Shown here: positions 18,348 to 25,991 of the stretch, piece by piece
Numbering within the stretch: the first letter of the stretch is position 1
Layout of the letters: the number at the start of each line of letters is the position of its first letter
The notes under the pieces: model-generated
Database searches by the model: none
Told to the model about the DNA's origin: nothing
The model's input: only the letters and a program-made list of their open reading frames with translations
Assembly (NCBI GenBank): GCA_002862705.1
Contig: PKDU01000052.1
Location: forward strand, 17,772 to 81,771
Length of the DNA: 64,000 nt
From: Flavobacteriaceae bacterium
GTDB lineage: Bacteria; Bacteroidota; Bacteroidia; Flavobacteriales; Flavobacteriaceae
Reading direction: 5' to 3'
Program-made: the position numbers and the translations under genes

Positions 18348-18373
18348 AAAGAGGCTTCGGCCTCTTTTTTTTT
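18348..18373 (+). terminator. Intrinsic terminator of the nqr operon
   Basis: Perfect 8-bp stem AAAGAGGC / GCCTCTTT with a TTCG tetraloop, followed by a T run. The stable loop and U-tract are textbook, so little readthrough into the AAA ATPase gene is expected. Confidence 0.93.
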
Positions 18374-18410
18374 GCTCAAACAGCTCGAAAGACACTGTTT
18401 TAGAACATCA

Positions 18411-18442
18411 TAATGACCTAAAAGTATGACTTTTAGTCATTA
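18411..18442. promoter_or_regulatory. Nested palindromic operator before the AAA ATPase gene
   Basis: Inner palindrome: ATGACT-TTT-AGTCAT (18426-18440). An outer inverted repeat pairs TAATGACCTAAAAGT (18411-18425) with ACTTTTAGTCATTA (18429-18442), with a single bulged C. The TGAC half-site therefore occurs three times. It ends 13 nt before the -7 box, where the -33 contact should be, so a bound protein would block the promoter. Regulator unknown. Confidence 0.7.
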
Positions 18443-18454
18443 TTACAACTTTTA

Positions 18455-18462
18455 TATCTTTG
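18455..18462 (+). promoter_or_regulatory. Promoter -7 box for the AAA ATPase gene
   Basis: TATCTTTG ends only 7 nt before the ATG at 18470, so the mRNA is probably nearly leaderless. No -33 TTTG is present; the palindromic operator occupies that position. Confidence 0.55.
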
Positions 18463-18469
18463 TATAGCG

Positions 18470-19588
18470 ATGTATTCAAGAATTTTAGAGCGTCTATTAA
18501 AAGAAAAAACAAGTAGCGGTAAGGCTATCATTGTGGTTGGCGCTCGTCAAGTTGGTAAGACCACATTGATTAAACAATTTCTAAAAAGTATTCCTTATTT
18601 GTTTTTTGATGCTGACGACCCAACAGTCAGGCAGCTACTGTCTATCCCAAACACCGAGCAACTGCGAACCCTTTTAGCAGACCATAAAACTGTGTTTATT
18701 GACGAGGCACAGCGCATTAATGAGATTGGGTTAACCTCAAAAATAATTACAGACCAATTCCCAGAAGTACAACTATTTGTTTCGGGTTCATCATCGTTTG
18801 AATTGGGAAATAAGCTAAATGAGTCCTTGACTGGGAGGAAATGGGAATATGAATTATTTCCTATTTCGTGGGAGGAGTATGAATTAAAGCATGGGTATTT
18901 AGCATCCGAACAGCAACTGGAAAACCGTTTGCTTTTTGGTTTTTACCCTGAGGTTTTAAATCATCAAGGAAAGGAAAGGACGATATTGAAAAACTTGGTA
19001 AGTAGTTATTTGTATAGAGATATCTTATCATTTTCTGAAATTAGAAAACCTGAAGTTCTAGACAATTTGCTCTTAGCTCTTGCTTTACAACTTGGAAATG
19101 AAGTTAATTACAATGAACTTGCTCAAACTGCAGGGGTTAATAAAATTACCATTCAAAAATATATTGAAGTACTTGAAATGGGGTACATTGTATTTAGGCT
19201 TAATAGTTTTAGTCGTAATGCTAGAAATGAAATTAAACGAAATAGGAAAATCTATTTTTATGATAATGGCATTAGAAATATGATTATGGGTAACTTTAAT
19301 TCACTCAAATTGAGAACAGATGTTGGTGCGCTTTGGGAAAATTTTTTAATATCCGAAAGAATAAAGCAGAATGTGTACAAAGAGACCTTTGCAAAAATGT
19401 ATTTTTGGAGAACAAAACAACAGCAAGAAATAGATTTTGTGGAGGAGAAAGATGGTGAGATTACGGGATATGAATTCAAATGGAATCCAAATTCCAAAGT
19501 GAAAATCCCTGATGTTTTTACTAAAACATATAGTGCTAAAACACATATTGTCAAAAGAGACAATTTTCGAGAATTTGTTGTCATCTAA
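18470..19588 (+). CDS. AAA ATPase with C-terminal DUF4143 (PD-(D/E)XK-like) domain
   Basis: A 372-residue protein of the AAA_14/DUF4143 family. The N-terminal ATPase has Walker A GARQVGKTTL (about residues 24-33), Walker B VFIDEAQRI and the sensor FVSGSSSFEL. A winged-helix-like middle part follows (NELAQTAGVNKITIQKYIEVLE). The C-terminus holds EIDFVE and EFKW, the spacing of a PD-(D/E)XK nuclease core (Asp322, Glu335, Lys337). Function of the family is unknown; such genes are numerous and mobile in Bacteroidota. It has its own promoter and operator, and splits nqr from the 118-residue protein and apbE. The second half is visibly more AT-rich than the neighbours. Confidence 0.9.
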   Translation: MYSRILERLLKEKTSSGKAIIVVGARQVGKTTLIKQFLKSIPYLFFDADDPTVRQLLSIPNTEQLRTLLADHKTVFIDEAQRINEIGLTSKIITDQFPEVQLFVSGSSSFELGNKLNESLTGRKWEYELFPISWEEYELKHGYLASEQQLENRLLFGFYPEVLNHQGKERTILKNLVSSYLYRDILSFSEIRKPEVLDNLLLALALQLGNEVNYNELAQTAGVNKITIQKYIEVLEMGYIVFRLNSFSRNARNEIKRNRKIYFYDNGIRNMIMGNFNSLKLRTDVGALWENFLISERIKQNVYKETFAKMYFWRTKQQQEIDFVEEKDGEITGYEFKWNPNSKVKIPDVFTKTYSAKTHIVKRDNFREFVVI

Positions 19589-19632
19589 TAAAAAAATCGT
19601 TTAATAGTTCCTGTAAATTACATTTTTATACC

Positions 19633-19989
19633 ATGCAAAAGCTATCCGAAAAAGAATTACACCAACTGGCCATGACTACGGTAGGTCAGTCTCTAGAAGC
19701 GGATGGCTATGAATTTTTGGCTGTGAACAGTGCGCCCAAAAAAGATCCGCAATTTGTGTGTACCAAAGACAAAACCTTGCATTTTGTAGTTGTGCGTCAT
19801 GTGCGATACCCGCAAAATCCAAATGAATTTGACAGCGAACTTATGAACCAAGTCAAGGAGCATGCAATAAAGTTTAAGGCCAAAACCTATTATGCTGGCG
19901 TTGGCTTTGCCCATGCTTCAGATTATGACAAACCACTCTCTAAAAACGAACCCTATGCCGTCAATTTTAACGGGATCAAAGAAATATAG
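19633..19989 (+). CDS. Conserved 118-residue protein between nqr and apbE
   Basis: I know this family only as a small protein found beside nqrF/apbE in Flavobacteriaceae and often mislabelled as an NQR F subunit; it has no redox motif. The order of segments (GYEFLAVN, then KTLHFVVVRHVRYP, a helix, and FKAKTYYAGVGFA) resembles the UPF0102/YraN nuclease-like fold of similar length. The catalytic Asp and E-x-K are replaced (VVVR where VEVK is usual). It is soluble, with no signal or membrane segment. It overlaps the apbE start by 35 nt, so the two are translated together, which suggests a link to flavin insertion or NQR assembly. That role is inference. Confidence 0.8.
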   Translation: MQKLSEKELHQLAMTTVGQSLEADGYEFLAVNSAPKKDPQFVCTKDKTLHFVVVRHVRYPQNPNEFDSELMNQVKEHAIKFKAKTYYAGVGFAHASDYDKPLSKNEPYAVNFNGIKEI

Positions 19990-20968
19990 TTTCCTTCTGC
20001 TTTTCCTTGCCATCGCTTCTTGCCAAAATCAAGACAAGATGCAGCGCTTCCAAGGGGATGCTCTTGGCACTTCATACAACGTACGCTACTTTGACATAGC
20101 GCCAAACCAAAGGGTTTCCGATTCTATAGATGCTGTTTTTTTACGTATGAATCAATCCATGTCAACCTATTGGCCAAATGCCATTATTTCAAAAGTAAAC
20201 CGAGATGAGGCAGTAACCACAGATGCAGACTTTAAAAAGGTTTTCCAAACGGCCAAAGTTATTTGGGAGCAAACCGATGGCTATTTTGACCCAACGGTAG
20301 GCGCATTGGTCAATGCCTATGGTTTTGGTCCAGCTAAGTCTTTGAAAGAAATAGACCAAGTAACAATAGATAGCCTGCTCAATATTACGGGTTTTGATAA
20401 GGTCTCGCTGTTGTCCGACGGAACCATTATGAAAGCACATAAAAATACCTATCTCGACTTTAATGCCATTGCCAAAGGCTATGCCGTTGACGCACTTGCA
20501 AGCATGCTTCAGTCGTTGGGGTATACGCAATTTCTTGTGGAAGTAGGGGGTGAGTTGTTTGCTTCTGGCCTACATCCTGAAAGAGAAAAGCCGTGGCGTG
20601 TAGCCATTGACCATCCCAAACAAGATGCCAACCGCACCTTTATCGCAACGCTTCCGTTGCAAAACCAAGGCCTGGCTTCATCGGGTAATTATCGAAAATT
20701 TAGAACGGATGCATCGGGCAAACGATATGTCCATACCGTAAATCCAAAAACAGGCGAAACCGTTCAAAGCAATGTACTAAGCACATCGGTTTTGGCACCT
20801 TCCACCATGCTGGCCGATGCCTATGCAACAGCGCTTATGGCCATGCCATACGAACAAGGGAAAACACTCATTTCAAATCTATCAACTATTGAAGCCATGT
20901 GGGTATTGGCGGTAAATGACAGCGTGCAAGTAGTCGCTACGCCTGGTTTTACTTACGATCTTGAGTAG
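19955..20968 (+). CDS. apbE: FAD:protein FMN transferase ApbE (lipoprotein)
   Basis: A 337-residue periplasmic lipoprotein that cuts FAD and attaches FMN to threonine in NqrB and NqrC. The signal peptide ends in a lipobox (LAIASC). Motifs in order: ALGTSYNVRYF, DPTVGALVNAYGFGP, DFNAIAKGYAVDAL, VEVGGELFASG and TVNPKTGETVQSN...TMLADAYATALMAM, which carry the FAD and Mg2+ ligands. The ATG at 19955 is chosen because it gives a normal lipoprotein signal; a longer open frame upstream only adds residues antisense in character. It overlaps the previous gene by 35 nt and the convergent methyltransferase gene by 20 nt. Confidence 0.95.
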   Translation: MPSILTGSKKYSFLLLFLAIASCQNQDKMQRFQGDALGTSYNVRYFDIAPNQRVSDSIDAVFLRMNQSMSTYWPNAIISKVNRDEAVTTDADFKKVFQTAKVIWEQTDGYFDPTVGALVNAYGFGPAKSLKEIDQVTIDSLLNITGFDKVSLLSDGTIMKAHKNTYLDFNAIAKGYAVDALASMLQSLGYTQFLVEVGGELFASGLHPEREKPWRVAIDHPKQDANRTFIATLPLQNQGLASSGNYRKFRTDASGKRYVHTVNPKTGETVQSNVLSTSVLAPSTMLADAYATALMAMPYEQGKTLISNLSTIEAMWVLAVNDSVQVVATPGFTYDLE

Positions 20969-21731
20969 GGCGCATACAAAGGGGAATGTATTCGTCTTTT
21001 GTCACTGCATAGCGCAATCTTTCGGCTTCGGAAAGTGATTTTCCAAACTGTATTTCGCTTAGCTCAAATCCCGTTTGGCGCAACTTGTTAAAATAATCTT
21101 TTCCATAAACACGCACGTGATCGTACTGACCGAAAACTTTGGTACGTTCTGCCTTGTCGGTGATGCTGTTGTCTTCAAAGGTTTCTGCGCGACTACTGTC
21201 TAAAGGCACTTGCAACAAGGCTTTGCCACCAGGTTTAAGTACACGATAGAGTTCTTGCATGGCCTTGGTGTCGTTGGGAATATGCTCCAATACGTGATTG
21301 CACAGTATCCAGTCAAAAGAAGCACCGGCAAAAGGCAAATCGCAAATATCGGCTTTGACTTCTGCCAAAGGCGATTCCAAATCACAAGTGGTATAGTCGA
21401 GGTGATTCATTTTGCTGAGGCGTGTCATAAACGCCTTTTCGGGTGCCATATGCAATACTTTTGCAGACGTTTTAAAAAAGTCTGTTTCTCGTTGTAAATA
21501 GAGCCAAATAAGCCTGTGACGTTCAAGCGATAGCGTACCGGGACTGAGTGCATTAGGTCTTATTTTCACATAGCCATAAGGAAGAAAGCTTCGATAGGAC
21601 TTGCCGTTAATGGGATCTGTATAGCGATTGCCGCGGTAATAAAAATCTAAAAAAGGCAAAAGAAGGTTGGCAAGACGTTGCAACCAAGTTCTTGGAAATC
21701 TGCCAAGTATCCATCGGGCGAAGCTTTTCAT
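20949..21731 (-). CDS. Class I SAM-dependent methyltransferase
   Basis: A 260-residue protein. After an N-terminal region with a CXXX-less motif pattern (YRGNRYTDPINGKSYRSF) comes a class I methyltransferase core: VLHMAPEKAF in the motif I position, CDLESPLAEVKADICDLPF, CNHVLEHIPND and LYRVLKPGGKALLQVPLD. Motif I lacks the usual GxGxG. The substrate is unknown. The gene is coupled to map (4-nt overlap) and converges on apbE with a 20-nt overlap. I know the map-methyltransferase pairing from other Flavobacteriia, so it is likely an old arrangement. Confidence 0.85.
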   Translation of the reverse strand: MKSFARWILGRFPRTWLQRLANLLLPFLDFYYRGNRYTDPINGKSYRSFLPYGYVKIRPNALSPGTLSLERHRLIWLYLQRETDFFKTSAKVLHMAPEKAFMTRLSKMNHLDYTTCDLESPLAEVKADICDLPFAGASFDWILCNHVLEHIPNDTKAMQELYRVLKPGGKALLQVPLDSSRAETFEDNSITDKAERTKVFGQYDHVRVYGKDYFNKLRQTGFELSEIQFGKSLSEAERLRYAVTKDEYIPLCMRPTQDRK

Positions 21732-22546
21732 ATCTCCAAGGGAACTGCTCTAAAAGGCGCTTCCTCATCTGTTACGATACCCAATGCTTCGTTTACATAT
21801 TTGAAGGTAGAAAGCAATTCGGGTTTTCCGTTGACAATGGCCACATTATGCTCAAAGTGTGCGCTAGGCGCACCATCTGCAGTGCGTATGGTCCAGCCGT
21901 CTTTTAGTTGTTTGATACGGTGGGTTCCTTGATTAATCATGGGCTCAATCGCCACTACCATACCCTGTAAAAAAGCTTTTCCACGACCTCTTTTTCCGTA
22001 ATTGGGCATTTCGGGTTTTTCGTGCATGGTGGTTCCCAATCCATGCCCAACCAATTCACGCACGACGCCATATCCAAACTGCTCGACATACTGCTGAATG
22101 GCATAGCCCACATCACCAACCCTGTTGCCTATGCAAAAGGCCTCAATCCCTTTGTATAGCGATGCTTTTGTTCGCTCAAGGAGTTTTTCGGTTTCGGGGT
22201 TTATTTCACCAACCGCAAAGGTATAGGCGTGGTCGCCGTAGTATCCGTTTTGCAAGACACCGCAGTCTATGGAGATGATATCGCCCGCTTGCAGTGGGGT
22301 GTTGTTTGGTATGCCGTGGACCACCTGCGCATTGGGGCTCATGCAAAGGGTGTTGGGAAAATCGTACAGCCCTAGAAATCCAGGGATGGCGTTGTGGTCT
22401 CTAATAAACGTCTCTGCTTTTTTGTCGAGGTCAAGCGTGGTAACGCCGGGTTTAATTTCGGAGGCAAGCATGCCCAAGGTTTTGGATACCAACAAGGCAC
22501 TGCTGCGAATGAGTTCAATTTCTTCTGTTGTTTTTTGGAGCGACAT
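21728..22546 (-). CDS. map: Methionine aminopeptidase, type I
   Basis: A 272-residue cytoplasmic metalloenzyme that removes the initiator methionine. The five metal ligands are seen in order: Asp in ISIDCGVLQNGYYGDHAYTF (two Asp), His in LVGHGLGTTMHE, Glu in VAIEPMINQG and Glu in FEHNVAI. The substrate histidine is in NAQVVHGIP. Length fits type Ia without an N-terminal extension. The start codon overlaps the stop of the thioredoxin-like gene by one base (TAATG). Confidence 0.96.
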   Translation of the reverse strand: MSLQKTTEEIELIRSSALLVSKTLGMLASEIKPGVTTLDLDKKAETFIRDHNAIPGFLGLYDFPNTLCMSPNAQVVHGIPNNTPLQAGDIISIDCGVLQNGYYGDHAYTFAVGEINPETEKLLERTKASLYKGIEAFCIGNRVGDVGYAIQQYVEQFGYGVVRELVGHGLGTTMHEKPEMPNYGKRGRGKAFLQGMVVAIEPMINQGTHRIKQLKDGWTIRTADGAPSAHFEHNVAIVNGKPELLSTFKYVNEALGIVTDEEAPFRAVPLEI

Positions 22547-23034
22547 TAGTTTTCGTACGTGTGTTTGTAAGCTGCCCCACTTAAAATAGCCAGCATATCG
22601 TCTTCCAAAAATTCAACGGGCGACTCCACAATGCGATGGACTTCTTTGCCGTCTTTGTAAAAAATAAAGGTAGGAACATTGGTAATGCCATTTTTTGTAG
22701 CGCTAACCGTAGGTGTTTTTTTGTCTCTATCCACGCCAATAATTTGCACTTCTCCCGAAAATGCCAATGCGTCTAGGACACGAAAAAAGGCAGGGACATG
22801 CATTTGGCTATCAGAACACCAAGTACCCATAAAAATAGTAATGGCTACATCTTTTTGCAGGCCTTCGAGTTGAGTTATGGTTTTGCCAAAGGGGGCGTAG
22901 TTTTCGTATTCCGTATTAAACCATTCGGCAAAAGGTTCTTTTTTTAAGTCTTCAAGTGCAATTGGACCAATAATATCTTGGCCATATGCAAAACACATAC
23001 ACATCACTAAACCCAAAAATAACAAGCGTTTCAT
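22546..23034 (-). CDS. Thioredoxin-like protein with a CxxS active site
   Basis: A 162-residue secreted thioredoxin-fold protein with signal peptide (FLGLVMCMCFAYGQ). The fold is shown by TIFMGTWCSDSQMHVPAFF, GVDRDKK and the cis-proline segment NVPTFIFYKDGKEV. The usual CxxC is CSDS, so it keeps only the first cysteine. It cannot cycle as a normal dithiol reductase and may act as an isomerase-like or thiol-trapping protein in the periplasm; this is inference. It sits between gpmI (4 nt) and map (1-nt overlap). Confidence 0.85.
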   Translation of the reverse strand: MKRLLFLGLVMCMCFAYGQDIIGPIALEDLKKEPFAEWFNTEYENYAPFGKTITQLEGLQKDVAITIFMGTWCSDSQMHVPAFFRVLDALAFSGEVQIIGVDRDKKTPTVSATKNGITNVPTFIFYKDGKEVHRIVESPVEFLEDDMLAILSGAAYKHTYEN

Positions 23035-23038
23035 GGCA

Positions 23039-24556
23039 CTAAAGTAATGATTTTGCCGTCATGGCTTCGGGTTGTGGTATCCCCATAAGGTCTAAAACGG
23101 TGGGGGCAATATTGCAAAGCGCTCCTTTGTTAATGCGTTGCGCAGCTCCATCAATCAGATAAACGGGCACAAGATTGGTGGTGTGTGCGGTATTGGGACT
23201 GCCATCGGGATTGATCATGGTGTCGCAGTTGCCGTGGTCGGCAATGATGATAACGGAATAACCGCCTTCTTTGGCTGCTGCCACCACATCAGCGGTGCAG
23301 CCATCAACGGTCTCACAAGCCTTTATGGCTGCTTGCATATCGCCTGTGTGACCTACCATATCGGGGTTAGCAAAGTTGAGGCACACAAAGTCAGCAGCTT
23401 TTTCTTTTAGTTTGGGAACGATCGCATCGCGAATTTCGTAGGCACTCATTTCAGGCTGGAGGTCGTAGGTAGCTACTTTTGGGGAGGGACATAAGATGCG
23501 CTCCTCTCCTTCAAAAGGTTCTTCTCGCCCACCATTGAAGAAAAAAGTAACGTGCGGATACTTTTCGGTTTCTGCAATGCGAATTTGCTTTTTATTCGCT
23601 TCTTGCAATACCTCGCCTAGCGTTTGCTCAATGTTCTCTTTGTCGTAGACCACCTTGACACCTTTAAAAGATTCGTCATAGTTGGTCATCGTGACATAGT
23701 ACAAAGAAAGGGGCTTCATGCCTTGCTCGGGAAAAGCCTCTTGGCTGAGTGCTTGTGTCAGTTGTCGTCCGCGATCGGTTCTAAAGTTAAAGAAAATGAC
23801 CACGTCGTCTGGCTGAATACGTCCGGCAGTAATTTCTTCTTGGGTGCCAAGGGCGATAGGTTCGATAAATTCATCTGTGGTGCCTGCATCGTAACTGGCT
23901 TGCATGGTCTCGGCAAGGTTTTGGGTGTGCGTTCCAGTTCCTTTTAGCAGTAGGTCATAGGCTTTTATGACCCGCTCCCAGCGTTTGTCTCGGTCCATGG
24001 CAAAATAACGCCCGACCACACTGGCTAAATGCGCATTGGAGTTGGCACATATTTCTTGCACTAGGCTTAAAAACCCTAATCCAGATTTTGGGTCAACATC
24101 ACGGCCATCGGTGAAGGCATGCACATAGCTTTTGGGTACGTCTGCTGCTTGTGCGGCTTTCAAAAGTCCATCTAGGTGATTGATGTGTGCGTGTACACCA
24201 CCATTGGAAACCAGTCCTAAGAAATGTACCGCCTTATTGTTTGTTTTGGCATAGGCAAAGGCGTCTTTGAGCACAACTTCGTCTTTTAGGGTATTTTGCT
24301 CCAACGCCATATTGATTTTAGCCAAATCTTGATAGACCACCCGACCAGCGCCAAGGTTAACGTGTCCTACTTCGCTATTGCCCATTTGTCCTTCAGGAAG
24401 GCCAACGTGCATCCCATCGGTGTGGAGTACATTATGTACGGCCTCTTGGGAAAGGCTGTCCGTAAAAGGGGTATTGGCTTGGGCTACTGCCGAAACCGTT
24501 GGGTCTGGGGAGATGCCCCAACCGTCTAAAATCATTAAAAGTACACGCTTGCTCAT
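23039..24556 (-). CDS. gpmI: Cofactor-independent phosphoglycerate mutase GpmI
   Basis: A 505-residue Mn2+-dependent enzyme of glycolysis that interconverts 3- and 2-phosphoglycerate. The N-terminus LLMILDGWGIS holds the first metal aspartate, and MGNSEVGHVNLGAGRVVYQD holds the catalytic phosphoserine. Further family marks are HAFTDGRDVDPKSG, FFNFRTDRGRQLT and the C-terminal metal sites NFANPDMVGHTG and IADHGNCD. It has a promoter box at 24574-24581 and leads a run gpmI-trx-map-methyltransferase on the reverse strand. Confidence 0.97.
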   Translation of the reverse strand: MSKRVLLMILDGWGISPDPTVSAVAQANTPFTDSLSQEAVHNVLHTDGMHVGLPEGQMGNSEVGHVNLGAGRVVYQDLAKINMALEQNTLKDEVVLKDAFAYAKTNNKAVHFLGLVSNGGVHAHINHLDGLLKAAQAADVPKSYVHAFTDGRDVDPKSGLGFLSLVQEICANSNAHLASVVGRYFAMDRDKRWERVIKAYDLLLKGTGTHTQNLAETMQASYDAGTTDEFIEPIALGTQEEITAGRIQPDDVVIFFNFRTDRGRQLTQALSQEAFPEQGMKPLSLYYVTMTNYDESFKGVKVVYDKENIEQTLGEVLQEANKKQIRIAETEKYPHVTFFFNGGREEPFEGEERILCPSPKVATYDLQPEMSAYEIRDAIVPKLKEKAADFVCLNFANPDMVGHTGDMQAAIKACETVDGCTADVVAAAKEGGYSVIIIADHGNCDTMINPDGSPNTAHTTNLVPVYLIDGAAQRINKGALCNIAPTVLDLMGIPQPEAMTAKSLL

Positions 24557-24573
24557 GGATCTGCGTTATGTTG

Positions 24574-24581
24574 CAAAGATA
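24574..24581 (-). promoter_or_regulatory. Promoter -7 box for the gpmI run
   Basis: Reverse-strand TATCTTTG (TANNTTTG) lies 17 nt before the gpmI ATG. Confidence 0.55.
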
Positions 24582-24853
24582 CTGTAAAGGAGAATGTTTT
24601 AGAAGGGATTTTTTGCATTCAATTTTTTTGTTTGATTATAACTAAACAAACTCTAAATTTGTGCTTCTTTAGGGTTTTAAAATAAACCCGTACTGTTTGG
24701 GCAAATTTCACTTAAAATGCTTGGCCAATTTAACCTTATCTTTTGATGTTTGGCGCAATGCTCAATGGGATGCAGCTTGTAAAAAAGAATGAAATAGGTA
24801 AAAAATTAAGTTTTTGATTGCTTTAAATCGACAAAAGCTATGCCAACAGCGGT
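24582..24853. other. Longest gene-free gap, with hairpins
   Basis: About 270 bp with no convincing gene. It holds a perfect 6-bp hairpin GGGTTT-TAAAAT-AAACCC (24672-24689), a 7-bp inverted repeat TTTGTTT / AAACAAA around 24628-24651, and a rightward promoter-like pair reported separately. The rest is AT-rich and featureless to the eye. Confidence 0.4.
24631..24661 (+). promoter_or_regulatory. Orphan rightward promoter in the gpmI/M15 gap
   Basis: TTTG (24631-24634), 19 nt spacer, then TAAATTTG (24654-24661): both halves of the Bacteroidota promoter at a proper distance. No plus-strand gene follows; both flanking genes are on the minus strand. A transcript would start near 24665 and run antisense into the M15 peptidase gene. 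Confidence 0.4.
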
Positions 24854-25555
24854 CTAATCTACTGTTAATTCGGTATTAATTCCTTTAATATAGGTGCGGT
24901 AGTATTCATCCCAAAAATCACGATCAATATGTTCACTTCCCCTAACCCCAACAGACTTAAAATAGGCAAATGCCATGCGTGAATTATAGCCCTTGAGAAA
25001 GGCTTTTGCCTCGGGCAAATAACTGTAATGCCAAGGTTCGTATGAAAAACCCGTGCGTGCAGCATCGTTGGTATAGACCAAATAAAAACCAAACTTGTGG
25101 GCGTTGGCTTGCATCCATTGGTGTAGCGGTACAAAAGGGCCGTTGTTGTGAAACTTACTGGGTACCAGCAGCCGCGTTTCATTTTTAATATTTCCATCCG
25201 TGATGTCTATGTCTGTTCCCCAGTGGTGGCGGGAGGTACCCGGAATGGTAGAGTATTTTAGGATGCGCGCAATGGCCGCTTCGGGCGACAGGCCTTCAGC
25301 GGTGTAGCGCACGAATTTGTCTTCCCATATATACTGCTGCCTTTCAAACGACCTATGCGCTGATACCAATTGGATGTCAATACCATCTTTTAGGGCGGCC
25401 GCTTGCATGGCACTAAAAGCTGCTGCCGTTTTGGGTGTTAGTTTATGTGTTTCAAATGTGCTTAGATGACTGTCTTCTATGCCCATCAGTTGCACAATAT
25501 TCACTTGGGCAGTAGACCATTGACACAAGAACAATAAAAGAACTAGTAGTCGCAT
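24854..25555 (-). CDS. M15 family D-alanyl-D-alanine carboxypeptidase-like protein
   Basis: A 233-residue secreted VanY-type zinc peptidase with a short signal peptide (LLLFLCQWSTAQ). Zinc ligands are in SRHHWGTDIDI (His and Asp) and EPWHYSY (His), with the catalytic region SAHRSFERQQ upstream. It should trim peptidoglycan stem peptides in the periplasm. The gene's 5' end overlaps the upstream GNAT gene by 13 nt, so the two are probably co-transcribed. Confidence 0.9.
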   Translation of the reverse strand: MRLLVLLLFLCQWSTAQVNIVQLMGIEDSHLSTFETHKLTPKTAAAFSAMQAAALKDGIDIQLVSAHRSFERQQYIWEDKFVRYTAEGLSPEAAIARILKYSTIPGTSRHHWGTDIDITDGNIKNETRLLVPSKFHNNGPFVPLHQWMQANAHKFGFYLVYTNDAARTGFSYEPWHYSYLPEAKAFLKGYNSRMAFAYFKSVGVRGSEHIDRDFWDEYYRTYIKGINTELTVD

Positions 25556-25983
25556 AGGTTTTTAGTCATTTTGAAGTGGGTTCCGCCATAGGGCAATTCA
25601 AATGCATTGCCTTGTTTTGTGTAGCCGCAAGATGCGTAAAAGGGGATGGCGATTAATCGGGCATTCATCCAAATACCGTTGAGGTCTAAATCTATTACCA
25701 TTGCTTCGGCTTTGGCAAGCAGTTGCCTGCCTATGCCTTCTCCTTGATGATGCGACAGCACCGCCATGCCTCTCAGCTGTACGTCTTTGCTATTTGGCAG
25801 CAGTGTCAATACACCAACAGTTTTGTTTTCGAGATATGCACCCAAATGTATGGTTTTGCTGTCTTCGTCTCGGTCAAAAGCACAACTTTCAAGCGGCAGT
25901 CCGTTGCGCAGCACAGGATGACGCACGACATAAGTATCTGTTGCGTTAATTTGTTTAAATTGTATGTTTGTATGCTTTTGCAA
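25543..25983 (-). CDS. GNAT family N-acetyltransferase
   Basis: A 146-residue single-domain acetyltransferase. The acetyl-CoA loop is LRGMAVLSHHQGEGIGRQLL (the Q/R-x-x-G-x-G/A motif), followed by NARLIAIPFYASCGY, the motif B tyrosine region. The substrate is unknown. No ATG is available before the domain; the TTG at 25983 is taken as start because the protein reads as a complete GNAT from there. It diverges from a second GNAT gene 8 nt away and overlaps the M15 gene downstream. Confidence 0.85.
   Translation of the reverse strand: MQKHTNIQFKQINATDTYVVRHPVLRNGLPLESCAFDRDEDSKTIHLGAYLENKTVGVLTLLPNSKDVQLRGMAVLSHHQGEGIGRQLLAKAEAMVIDLDLNGIWMNARLIAIPFYASCGYTKQGNAFELPYGGTHFKMTKNLCDY
25963..25970 (+). 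promoter_or_regulatory. Promoter -7 box for the rightward GNAT gene
   Basis: TATGTTTG matches TANNTTTG, 21 nt before the ATG at 25992. It lies inside the first codons of the divergent GNAT gene. Confidence 0.45.
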
Positions 25984-25991
25984 CTGTAGTT

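Noticed and set aside
24628..24651. TTTGTTT/AAACAAA hairpin as a terminator
   Set aside because: The stem is all A-T apart from two G-C pairs and the U-tract is poor; it may instead be part of the orphan promoter region.
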